Below are positions 7,911 through 15,417 of a stretch of 20,849 nucleotides of DNA, one piece after another; the stretch's first letter is position 1, and each line of letters opens with the position of its first letter. Made by a program: the position numbers and the translations under genes. The DNA is from Saccharothrix sp. ST-888 (GTDB taxonomy: Bacteria > Actinomycetota > Actinomycetes > Streptomycetales > Streptomycetaceae), in contig NZ_JYJF01000121.1 of NCBI RefSeq assembly GCF_000955975.1, forward strand, positions 1-20,849, written 5' to 3'. Under the pieces are notes generated by a model. It searched no databases. It was not told the DNA's origin and saw only the letters and a list, made by a program, of their open reading frames with translations.

Positions 7911-10900
7911 TCAGACGCCGGGCTGGGTGGGCAGCTCGCCGCCCTTGCTCGCGAGAAGTGCGATCTGAGTCCCACCCAGGACTCCCTGGTAGGCCCAGAC
8001 GTCGTCAATTTCGCCGGAGAAGAACTCTCCCCAGGCTCCTGCCGTCACACGGCGGCCGATCTGCAGGCCGGAATACGTGTGCGGCGCAGCCGCGTACGAC
8101 TCGAAAGGCCGGACCGCGGATGCGGTGGCCACCCGGCTGGTGCAGGTGGAGTCTCCGTCGGCGCAGACGAAGTTTTCGACGCGGCCGTTGACATACAGGG
8201 TCACCCGGGAGGCGAAAGCGTCGTAGACCACAGCAAGATGAGTCCAGCTCCGTGCGGGTGTGCCGGTCACGCTCGTCCTGGTGGGGGTGCTGCTGTCGCT
8301 GTCGGCGAGCTCCACCTGCCAGCGTCCGGCCGCAGCGTTCCAGCGGACCACCACCGCGCTGTTGCCGTTGGCCCCGGCGAGGGAGAACACGGTCATGTCC
8401 CGGGTCGGCGTGGCGGCGGGCAGCACCCAGCCCGCGAGCGTGAAGCTCTCGCCCGTGCGCAGCGGGGTGTTGCGTGCTTCGGCGTAGCCGGTCGTGCCGT
8501 CGAGGCTGAGGGCTCCGCCGAAGATGCCGCCCGCAGTGTCGATGGTTGCGGTTCCGCCGAGGGTGGCGCCTGCGGCGAACGGGCTCTCGTCCGGGGTGGT
8601 CTTGGCGGTGGCGGTGTTCAGCTTCCAGCGGCCCGCGAGTTGGGGGCGCTGGCGGACCATGTCCCTGGCCTCGGTCGTGGTGAGGACGCGGTCGAAGATC
8701 CGGACGTCGTCGATGTCACCGCCGAAGTACTCGCCGTTGGCGCCTTCGCGGTTGACCGCGCCCAGTTGGAGCGGTCCCGGCTTGGCCCAGGGGCTGGTCT
8801 GGGTGTAGTCGGACTCTCCGACCAGGTAGCCGTTGATGTAGAGGCGCAGCTTCCTGGCGGTGGTGTCGGAGACGGCGGCCAGGTGGGTCCACTGGTTCTC
8901 GGTGGGGCCCATGCAGGGGACGCCGTTGATGATGCTGCCGGGGGTGCAGTCCGGCTGCATGGTGCGGACCAGGGTGTCTGCGGAGGTGTCCTCCTTGTAG
9001 CGGGCGAAGAGCCAGCGCTTGTAGTAGGCGGAGTAGTAGATGGAGAACTCGCTGTTGTGCTCGCCGATCTGACTGAGGGCGATGTGGGCGGAGGTGTCTC
9101 CGTCGGCGAGTTTGGGGAGCTTGACCCAGGCGGAGACGGAGAAGCTCTTGGCGCCGTCGAGCTGGGGGTTGTTGGTGCGGGCGTAGCCGGAGGTGCCGTC
9201 GAGGTGGAGGGCCTGGCCGGTGACGCCGGTGGCGGTGTTGGCCGCACCGCCGCTGAGGGTGAGGGGCGAGGTTTCGGGTTTGCCGGTGACGGTGTTGCCG
9301 GTCTCGTCGAGTTCCCAGACGGCCTTTGCGCCGGTGCCGGTGGTGGGCATGGTGCCGCCGGCCAGGGCGGCAGTCTCGGTGGTGGTCAGGGCGCGGTCCC
9401 AGAGCTTGACCTCGTCGACCTGTCCCTTCCAGGGGTCGGTGTAGCCGCCACGGTAGAAGAGGCGGCCGAGGTCGAAGGCGTTGCGTGCGGACCAGGCCGC
9501 TGGGGCCGGAACCGGTGCGGTGGGTGTGCCGTTGACGTAGAGGGTGATGGTCCTGGCCTTGGCGTCGTAGGCGCCGGCCAGGTGGGTCCACTGGTTGAGT
9601 GTGACGGGGACGGTCGAGGCCGCGACCTGCCAGGCGTAGCCGCTGTCGTCGCGGGTGGTGGTCTGCAGGGCCCACTGGCCGCTGCGGACGCCGAGGCTGA
9701 ACGCGCCGATGTACTGGCCGCCCTGGCTGACGGCGGAGCGGTTGCGGCTGGCGTCGGCGAGGTTGACCCAGGCCGAGACCGTGTAACTGCCGGCGGTGTC
9801 CAGCACCCCGGACTGTGCCTGGGCGTAGCCGTCGGCGGTGCCGTCGAACTGCAGGGCGTTGCCCTTGTGACCGGTGGTTCCGCTCTTGGCACCGGTACCC
9901 AGGGTGGCGTCGAAGCCACCGCCGCTGCCTGCCAGGGTGGTGGATCCGCTTCGGTCGTCCATGGACCAGCCCGCGCGCTGGGGCTGGCCGGTGCGGACGG
10001 CGAAGTAGTACGTCTCGTCCTGGGAGGAGGCGTTGCCCGCGCCGTCGATCGAGCGCAGGGATATCCAGTGCACGCCGGGCTTGTCGGGCAGGACGTTGAT
10101 GGTGCGGGCCGAACCGCCGGTAGTGGCGATCTCGTTGGCCGCGGAGGGGCTGGTGTCCAGGCCCCACTGGTACTTGACGGTGTCCTTGGACGCCGAGCCG
10201 ATGGTGAAGGCACCGTACTTGCCGACGCCGTCGGACCAGGACAGGGTGCCGGCCGGGTCCTTGGTGACCGGGTAGTCGGAGGCGCTGACGGTCGGTCCGT
10301 CGGGGGCGCTGGTGTCGACGAGGAAGTAGCAGCCGCTGTTGCTGTCCCCCGACGAGGAGGTCGGACCCCACTGGGCGCCGTCCCACGCCCGCATGTCCCA
10401 GGCGATCCTGGTGTTCAGCGGCAGGGTGGAAGGCAGGGTGTAGCTGAAGAGCGAACCCGACGCCTTGAAATCGGTGGGGGTCTGACTGCCGTTGTTGTCG
10501 GTGGACCACCAGTGACGCTTCCACCCCGTGCCGTCACCGGCGTCCCAGGCTGCGCTGAACTGGACCGCGACCGGCTCACCGTCCGGGTCCGACGCCAACG
10601 CCGTGACCTGCGGCACCTTGTTGATCCGCACCGTCGCGTTCTGGCAGACCGACCCCGGCTGCATCGACAGATCACTCATCGCCGTCTGACGCGGCGGCAG
10701 GTTGTACCGGATCCTCAGCGCCGCGTTCGTGCTGAACTTCTGCCACCCGTACAGGTCGGACTCGTCCCCGGCCCGCAGACCCAGGTTCAGGTAGTCCCAG
10801 CCGCCGTCCGCAGCCCGCTGCACCATGCCCTTCACATCGGAGGCACCGAACTCCACGTCACCGGAGCCGCAACCCGCCCCCTTCGTCGGGTTGACCGTTT

Positions 10901-12263
10901 GAAGATGCTGCTCCCAGAACCCCGACCGCTGGGTGTCGTTCCAGTTCGTCCCCTCGTCGAACCCGCTGGTCCACCACAACTCCACCGGGTGGTGCGGATC
11001 GTCGCAGTTGTCGTAGGAGTGCACCTCCTGGGCGGAGAAGGTCGCCGAGAGGATGCGCTTGCCCGCGAACTGCGCCGTCGGCATCCGGTAGAGGACCCGC
11101 TGGACATCCCGCGGCGCGCACCGCGACGTGTCACCGCAGTAACCGACACCGAACTCGCCGACGTAGTCACTGTTGTAGGAGAAGTGCCAGTACGACTGCG
11201 AGGAGTAGTACTGCGACACACCCGCCCACTCCGCTGGGCGCGGCGTGTCCCAGGACGGATCGATCACCACCGGGAACACCGTCGCGGGGTCGTCCAGCAT
11301 GGTCTGGCTCGGCGTCAGTAGCAACGCGTCCTGGGACTGCGTCACCGACACGGCCACCAGTGCGGTACGCCCCGGAACGCTGGGCTGACCGGGACCGTCG
11401 GCAGCGCCTGGAGCGGAGCTCGGAGCGGCGGAGCCCGGGACCGCGGAGCGCACGGCGGAACGGGAGGCCGCAGCCCCGGAGGAGGAAGGAGCCGCCTTGG
11501 AGGAATCCCACATCAGCGGCTTCGGCGCCCGGAAGACCGTCCCGCCGGCCCCCTTGTCGACCGCCGAGAGCGAACCGTCCGGTTCCCTCCTGATCGTCAG
11601 CCCTTCTCCCTGGAGGCCGAGGCGCAGCTGGTCGAGCTCTGGATTCTTCGCGGCCTCCGCCGTGCGGACCACCACGAGCTGGGTGAAGCCGGTCGCGGTT
11701 GCGGTCAGCTTGAGATCCACGTCCGGAAGGATGGACCGGTATTCGGCGGTCGATCCGTCCAGCACGGGCTTCGGCAGCGCCTTGGGCCATGAGAGCTTCA
11801 ACTCCTTCCCGGCCCGGGCCATTCGCACCAGCGGTTGCCCGCTGCCGCCACCGGAGAACTCGACCTCCGACGTCACAGCCCCCGGCGCCACTCCACCGCC
11901 CGGCACGATGCGCAGGGTCGGGTCGATATCCACCCAGGCACCGTTCCTACGGGTGCGCTGCGGCTGGAGGTACTCGGTGGCGACTAGCTTCCCGTCGGGC
12001 TGGGCGACCACGTCGGACGTCTCGGTGCGCATCGACTCGACCGCGACCGGCTTGCCCGTCCGTCTGGCCTCCGCGACCGCCGCACTCTCCGGTGAGTCCC
12101 CCGGGGGTTCGGACACGGCAGCGCCGCCGCCCGCCACCGCATCAGCCGTTGCGGATTGGGCCACACCGGGCACCGTCCCCGCCCCGGCCAACGCCCCTGC
12201 GGCGACGACCGCCGCGAGCCATTTGCGGCCGGTCCACCTCCGCCTCGATCTCACATTGACCAC
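7911..12263 (-). CDS. Secreted multi-domain LamG (concanavalin A-like) protein (1450 aa)
   Basis: A surface or secreted protein of unknown function, probably an adhesion or display partner of the downstream RHS toxin. A signal peptide covers about residues 1-40 (RSRRRWTGRKW then an Ala-rich core). A beta-rich domain (about 45-260) of the type found in actinobacterial RHS/LamG proteins follows, then a Ser/Ala/Pro linker (about 260-305) and a region at about 305-530 with YSSQSYWHFSYNSDYVGEFG and paired cysteines, resembling DNRLRE-type stalk domains. About 530-760 looks Ig/FN3-like. Three LamG jelly rolls lie at about 765-975, 980-1205 and 1210-1440. Each shows the typical ALQFDGT/ALHLDGT/ALSLDGT, YTVSAWV-like and WTHLA motifs and ends in a DEVKLWDRAL or DDVRIFDRVL strand. 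No catalytic residues were identified. The start is taken as GTG 12263 with AGGTG only 4 nt upstream; GTG at 12254 is an alternative. It is co-directional with the RHS gene, 152 bp upstream. Confidence 0.9.
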   Translation of the reverse strand: MVNVRSRRRWTGRKWLAAVVAAGALAGAGTVPGVAQSATADAVAGGGAAVSEPPGDSPESAAVAEARRTGKPVAVESMRTETSDVVAQPDGKLVATEYLQPQRTRRNGAWVDIDPTLRIVPGGGVAPGAVTSEVEFSGGGSGQPLVRMARAGKELKLSWPKALPKPVLDGSTAEYRSILPDVDLKLTATATGFTQLVVVRTAEAAKNPELDQLRLGLQGEGLTIRREPDGSLSAVDKGAGGTVFRAPKPLMWDSSKAAPSSSGAAASRSAVRSAVPGSAAPSSAPGAADGPGQPSVPGRTALVAVSVTQSQDALLLTPSQTMLDDPATVFPVVIDPSWDTPRPAEWAGVSQYYSSQSYWHFSYNSDYVGEFGVGYCGDTSRCAPRDVQRVLYRMPTAQFAGKRILSATFSAQEVHSYDNCDDPHHPVELWWTSGFDEGTNWNDTQRSGFWEQHLQTVNPTKGAGCGSGDVEFGASDVKGMVQRAADGGWDYLNLGLRAGDESDLYGWQKFSTNAALRIRYNLPPRQTAMSDLSMQPGSVCQNATVRINKVPQVTALASDPDGEPVAVQFSAAWDAGDGTGWKRHWWSTDNNGSQTPTDFKASGSLFSYTLPSTLPLNTRIAWDMRAWDGAQWGPTSSSGDSNSGCYFLVDTSAPDGPTVSASDYPVTKDPAGTLSWSDGVGKYGAFTIGSASKDTVKYQWGLDTSPSAANEIATTGGSARTINVLPDKPGVHWISLRSIDGAGNASSQDETYYFAVRTGQPQRAGWSMDDRSGSTTLAGSGGGFDATLGTGAKSGTTGHKGNALQFDGTADGYAQAQSGVLDTAGSYTVSAWVNLADASRNRSAVSQGGQYIGAFSLGVRSGQWALQTTTRDDSGYAWQVAASTVPVTLNQWTHLAGAYDAKARTITLYVNGTPTAPVPAPAAWSARNAFDLGRLFYRGGYTDPWKGQVDEVKLWDRALTTTETAALAGGTMPTTGTGAKAVWELDETGNTVTGKPETSPLTLSGGAANTATGVTGQALHLDGTSGYARTNNPQLDGAKSFSVSAWVKLPKLADGDTSAHIALSQIGEHNSEFSIYYSAYYKRWLFARYKEDTSADTLVRTMQPDCTPGSIINGVPCMGPTENQWTHLAAVSDTTARKLRLYINGYLVGESDYTQTSPWAKPGPLQLGAVNREGANGEYFGGDIDDVRIFDRVLTTTEARDMVRQRPQLAGRWKLNTATAKTTPDESPFAAGATLGGTATIDTAGGIFGGALSLDGTTGYAEARNTPLRTGESFTLAGWVLPAATPTRDMTVFSLAGANGNSAVVVRWNAAAGRWQVELADSDSSTPTRTSVTGTPARSWTHLAVVYDAFASRVTLYVNGRVENFVCADGDSTCTSRVATASAVRPFESYAAAPHTYSGLQIGRRVTAGAWGEFFSGEIDDVWAYQGVLGGTQIALLASKGGELPTQPGV

Positions 12264-12346
12264 TGAACACCTGAGCCTTATTCAAAATTTATCCTTAGAA
12301 ATCGGAGCTTGGTGGAGACTTGATGGTTAGTCAACGTCCAATGTGA

Positions 12347-12372
12347 TTCGATCGAAACCCAATCGAATTGGG
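12347..12372. promoter_or_regulatory. Two adjacent palindromes upstream of the LamG gene
   Basis: TTCGATCGAA (12347-12356) is a perfect palindrome. One base later, CCCAAT-CGA-ATTGGG (12358-12372) is a perfect 6-3-6 inverted repeat. They lie about 85-110 bp upstream of the LamG start in AT-richer DNA. This arrangement fits an operator for a dimeric regulator, but no family consensus was recognised. Confidence 0.4.
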
Positions 12373-12432
12373 ATCGTTCTCTTCGGGCTGCCATCAGCGG
12401 CGAATCCGGACAATCCAATCCACAAACGTGTC

Positions 12433-12449
12433 TGACATCACATGACATC
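12433..12449. repeat. TGACATC direct repeat with 10-bp period
   Basis: TGACATC occurs at 12433-12439 and again at 12443-12449, exactly one helical turn apart, about 170-190 bp upstream of the LamG start. Both copies would face the same side of the helix, as in sites for tandem-binding activators. A chance occurrence of a 7-mer pair is possible. Confidence 0.3.
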
Positions 12450-12526
12450 CACCTTTGCACTGTCGCTCGGAGACAGCCCGTTCGACACTCGTGACTCTTC
12501 GTCAAGCTGATGACTGTGGAGAAACC

Positions 12527-12571
12527 GCGAGCCCCGTTGCCTCCTGACGGTCAGGAAGCAACGGGGCTCGC
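12527..12571 (-). terminator. Stem-loop terminator of the extracellular nuclease gene
   Basis: Arms 12527-12540 and 12558-12571 pair perfectly over 14 bp. After one mismatch the inner TCCTGAC/GTCAGGA stem continues almost to the apex, giving a very long hairpin. It begins 23 nt after the nuclease stop codon on the minus strand and is followed by GGTTTC, so there is only a minimal T-run. It also separates the nuclease gene from the LamG promoter region. Confidence 0.8.
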
Positions 12572-12594
12572 ACGTTCCACTCAGTGCACGGCGG

Positions 12595-15036
12595 TCACGG
12601 CCGGAGGCGGACCACCTGCGGGTCGTGGTCGCTCGCCTGGGTGGCGAACTCGCTGTTGATGTGGACGACGTCGTACTTGGCGTCGCACTTCAGGGACGGG
12701 CTGACCAGGATGTGGTCGAGCACCTGGGAGTTGCCCTGGTAGACGTAGGAGTAGCGCTGGTTCGCCGGGAGGTCGTTGACCAGGTCGTGCAGGACGCCGC
12801 CCTTGGTGAGGGTGGAGAGCGCCGGGGAGAACTGGTAGTCGTTGAAGTCGCCGAGCGAGACCACCCGGGCGCCCGGGTCGGCGGCCAGCAGCTTGGCCAC
12901 GAAGGCCTGTTCGACGGTGGCCTGCTTCACCCGCTGGACCTCGGAGCTGCGGGTCGGGGACTGGAAGCGGCTGTCCAGACCCTGGTCGCCGCCCTTGCTG
13001 TCGAAGTGGTTGGCGATCACGAAGATCGGCTTGTTGTGGAAGCGGAACTGGCCGACCAGCGGCTTGCGGCTGTTGTCCCAGGCCTCGTTGTTCGGGTCGA
13101 TCCGGCCCGGGGAGGCGGTCAGCGAGGTGGACCGGCCGTGGCCGGTGACGTCGACGGCCGTGGTGGAGTCGCCGCCGGCGATGTCGGTGAAGCTGATCCG
13201 CTGCGGGTTGAAGAGGAAGACCTGGCGGATGTTGCCGCCGGGCTCGCCGCCGTCCTTGTCGTTGACCGGGTTGATGGAGCGCCAGTCGTAGGCGGGACCG
13301 CCGGCCGCGCGGACGGCGGCGACGAACTTGGCGACGGTGGCACTGGCGTCCACCGTGCCGTCGTTGGTCGGCCCGTTGTTGTCCTGGATCTCCTCCAGGG
13401 CGACCACGTCGGGCGAGCGGAGGTTGGTGACGACGCCCTGGGCGAGGGCGGCGAACTTGCTGTCGGGGTCGCCCGGGTCGAGGTTCTCGACGTTGTAGGT
13501 GGCGATGGTGGCCTCGCCGGGCTGGGCCTTCGGGGTGACCTCGCGCTTGAGGCCGTTGTCCTTGACGCCGCCCACGGTGTCGGCCGCGATGGTGTAGCCG
13601 CCGAACTGGTTGTAGTCGAGCGGCCCCGCGGTGGTGCCGGTCAGCTGGTCGCCGACGTTGGCCTTCGGGAAGGGCTGCTGGGCCACCGGGGTGAGCGACT
13701 GGACCATCAGGCGGCCGGAGTTGGGCCGGTTGTAGCCGAGGTAGACCACGCCGCCGCGGGCGCTGCGCGGGTCCTGCCGGCGGGCGTCCACCCAGAGCTC
13801 GTTGTACGCGTCGGTGGCCTGCACGACGGGGACGTCCCGGATCTCGACCCGCATGCCCTCCAGCGACTCGTACAGGTCGAGCGCGTAGTCGGCGGGCTTC
13901 AGCGGCAGGCCCTCGATCGAGCCGCCGTTCGCGTCGGGGGTGTACGCCGCCGGGATGGAGCGGCTGTCCAGGACCACCGGTGCGGGCAGCGGGTTGCCGG
14001 AGGAGACCACGGTGACGACCGGGTTGGTCAGCTGGGTGAGCGACTGGCCGCCGCCGCTGTAGGCCGGGTAGTACTCGGCGACCTTGCCGGTGACCAGGAC
14101 CGAGTCGCCGGCCTTCACGGTCGGGACGGCGCTGCCGGTGTAGACGAAGATGCCCTCGCTGGTGGCCGGGTCGGCGTCCGGGTTCGGGTCCTGGATCCAG
14201 AAGCCCTTGGAACCGTACGTGCGCACGCCGGTGACGATCCCGGGGACGCCCGCGATGGTCCTGCCGAGGCTGGGCGAGATGCGGGTGCCGCCCTGGATGT
14301 CGTGGATCCGGACGCTGCCGGGCTCGGTCGGGCCGCCGGGCGTGCCGGTGCCACCGCCGGTGCCGCCGCTCTCACCACGGCTGTTGACCGGGTTCGGGGC
14401 CGCGGACTTGAGGTCGGCCGCGTTGTCGTCGGTGTCGGCCAGGCCGGCCGCGCGGGCGACCGAGGCGGTGCTGCCCGCGCCGGCGGCGGCTCCGCTGCCC
14501 TCGTGCACCACGGCCGTGCCGAAGCCGACCAGGTCGCGGATCCGCGGCTCGGCGGCGCAGTCGGCGGCGGTCTTGCAGGTCAGCGGGTCGGTGCCCTGGA
14601 CCAGCGCGACGGTGCCGCTGGTGGCGGACAGGGCGAGGCCGCCGGTCGCGTCGGCGGTGGGCAGCTCCGCGGTGCCGCCCGCACCGGCCGCCTCGGCGAC
14701 CAGGAAGCGCCCGCCGGGGACTATCGACCCGCTCAGCGGGGTCACGCCCCACTGCGAACTCGCTCCCGGCGTACCGGAGATGTACTGGACGCTCCAGCCG
14801 CTCAGCCCGAAGGCCGCGCCACCCCGGTTGGCCAGCTCGATGAAGTCGTTCTTCAGCGTGGCACCGGAGTTGCCCCCGCCGCCGTAGACCTCGGCGATCA
14901 CCGCGTCGGCCGAGGGCGCGGCGAAGGCGCCCGGCAGCGGGACGAGGACGAGCGAGGCTGCGAGGCCGACCGGAAGGACGGCGGCGCGCAGCAGCGTACG
15001 GCGCGAACGGGGGCGGGACACGGCGGGTCTGTTCAC
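12595..15036 (-). CDS. Extracellular nuclease: lamin-tail, OB-like and endonuclease/exonuclease/phosphatase domains (813 aa)
   Basis: A secreted metal-dependent phosphodiesterase, most likely a DNase/RNase of the ExeM/NucH-like group, scavenging extracellular nucleic acid. The N-terminus has a Tat motif (SRRTLLR, residues 11-17), a hydrophobic core and an AFA-AP cleavage site near 39. A lamin-tail domain (about 40-150) contains DFIELANRGG and LSGWSVQYI. A Gly/Thr/Pro linker (about 215-235) leads to an OB-like domain (about 240-340, GFWIQDPNPDADP). The catalytic domain runs from about 508 to 813: N515 (ATYNVEN), E549 (LEEIQD), N676 and H677 (ANHFDSKGG), D730 and N732 (GDFND), D803 and H804 (SDHDP). 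These match the EEP-fold metal and catalytic set, so it should be active. The start is GTG 15036, with AAGGAG nine bases upstream. It is divergent from the alpha-galactosidase gene and ends in a strong hairpin. Exact substrate preference is not visible. Confidence 0.93.
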   Translation of the reverse strand: MNRPAVSRPRSRRTLLRAAVLPVGLAASLVLVPLPGAFAAPSADAVIAEVYGGGGNSGATLKNDFIELANRGGAAFGLSGWSVQYISGTPGASSQWGVTPLSGSIVPGGRFLVAEAAGAGGTAELPTADATGGLALSATSGTVALVQGTDPLTCKTAADCAAEPRIRDLVGFGTAVVHEGSGAAAGAGSTASVARAAGLADTDDNAADLKSAAPNPVNSRGESGGTGGGTGTPGGPTEPGSVRIHDIQGGTRISPSLGRTIAGVPGIVTGVRTYGSKGFWIQDPNPDADPATSEGIFVYTGSAVPTVKAGDSVLVTGKVAEYYPAYSGGGQSLTQLTNPVVTVVSSGNPLPAPVVLDSRSIPAAYTPDANGGSIEGLPLKPADYALDLYESLEGMRVEIRDVPVVQATDAYNELWVDARRQDPRSARGGVVYLGYNRPNSGRLMVQSLTPVAQQPFPKANVGDQLTGTTAGPLDYNQFGGYTIAADTVGGVKDNGLKREVTPKAQPGEATIATYNVENLDPGDPDSKFAALAQGVVTNLRSPDVVALEEIQDNNGPTNDGTVDASATVAKFVAAVRAAGGPAYDWRSINPVNDKDGGEPGGNIRQVFLFNPQRISFTDIAGGDSTTAVDVTGHGRSTSLTASPGRIDPNNEAWDNSRKPLVGQFRFHNKPIFVIANHFDSKGGDQGLDSRFQSPTRSSEVQRVKQATVEQAFVAKLLAADPGARVVSLGDFNDYQFSPALSTLTKGGVLHDLVNDLPANQRYSYVYQGNSQVLDHILVSPSLKCDAKYDVVHINSEFATQASDHDPQVVRLRP

Positions 15037-15327
15037 CGGGCAGGGCTCCTTCGGCTTGCGCCAGCGCGATCCGGGATTCGAGAGGCGTCCGGATGCTGGC
15101 GGTCAGTCAGGGAGCGGGCGGTGCAGGCGCCTTGCACTACCCGCGTAGATCAGCGGCCGGGCCAAAGGTACGCGCGCAGAAAAAGCCACGGCAAGACATC
15201 GGACGTTAACTCTTGGCGTGATCTTGACGACTTGGCGACAGCCGCGCGACCTCGCTCGACGAGGCCCGAACATTTTCAAACACCCGCCCTGACAGTGCAG
15301 TTGTGGCCTGATCCGGCGTCAGCAGTC

Positions 15328-15358
15328 TTGACGCGGACCTGAAACCCCGATGTCATAT
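15328..15358 (+). promoter_or_regulatory. Candidate promoter of the alpha-galactosidase gene
   Basis: TTGACG (15328-15333) is a good -35 match. TCATAT (15353-15358), 19 bp further on, is a moderate -10. The spacing is one or two bases longer than ideal. Transcription would begin near 15365, inside the inverted repeat that follows, which is a natural position for an operator. Confidence 0.4.
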
Positions 15359-15360
15359 GT

Positions 15361-15379
15361 CGTGTTCCGTTGGAACACG
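15361..15379. promoter_or_regulatory. Perfect inverted repeat, candidate operator of the alpha-galactosidase gene
   Basis: CGTGTTCC-GTT-GGAACACG is a perfect 8-3-8 inverted repeat just downstream of the candidate -10 and 38 bp before the GTG start. A repressor bound here would block initiation or early elongation. It does not match the LacI, DasR or LexA consensus sites I know. As RNA it would form a short hairpin, so a leader-structure role is the alternative. Confidence 0.5.
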
Positions 15380-15417
15380 TTGGTTTTCGTTGCCTCTCAC
15401 CCTGCAGGAGCCGCACC

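Larger units (their letters stand above)
12264..12526. other. AT-richer upstream region of the LamG gene
   Basis: No gene is supported here. The stretch is about 48-55% GC on hand-counted lines, far below the surrounding coding DNA, and should contain the promoter of the LamG/RHS locus. On the minus strand a TTGACT (plus 12327-12332) resembles a -35 box, but no good -10 lies at the right distance, so no promoter is called. Two palindromes and a direct repeat in this region are listed separately. Confidence 0.6.
15037..15417. other. Divergent intergenic region, nuclease / alpha-galactosidase
   Basis: This 381-bp gap should hold both promoters. On the galactosidase side there is a promoter-like TTGACG and a perfect inverted repeat in the leader (listed separately), then AGGAG at 15406-15410. 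On the nuclease side no clear -35/-10 pair was found. I see no small gene or RNA that I can support. Confidence 0.6.

Noticed and set aside
7803..11321. 1172-aa plus-strand open frame opposite the LamG gene
   Set aside because: Gly/Val/Ala-rich shadow translation with no domain. It is antisense to a gene with clear LamG motifs; such frames arise from high GC bias.
15031..15041. GTTCACC sequence resembling a PhoP (phosphate) box unit before the nuclease gene
   Set aside because: Only one unit is present and it overlaps the start codon. PHO boxes need two or more 11-nt direct repeats in the promoter.
15205..15237. Loose 11-nt periodicity (units ending in CTTG) in the nuclease/galactosidase gap
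   Set aside because: The units agree only in their last bases and do not fit the PHO-box consensus; no support beyond chance.
12625..15342. 905-aa plus-strand open frame opposite the nuclease gene
   Set aside because: Compositionally biased shadow; the minus-strand protein has all EEP catalytic motifs.
15370..15417. Longer N-terminus for the alpha-galactosidase from TTG 15370
   Set aside because: It has no ribosome site, lies inside the inverted repeat, and adds 16 residues ahead of a normal signal peptide. GTG 15418 has AGGAG at the right distance.
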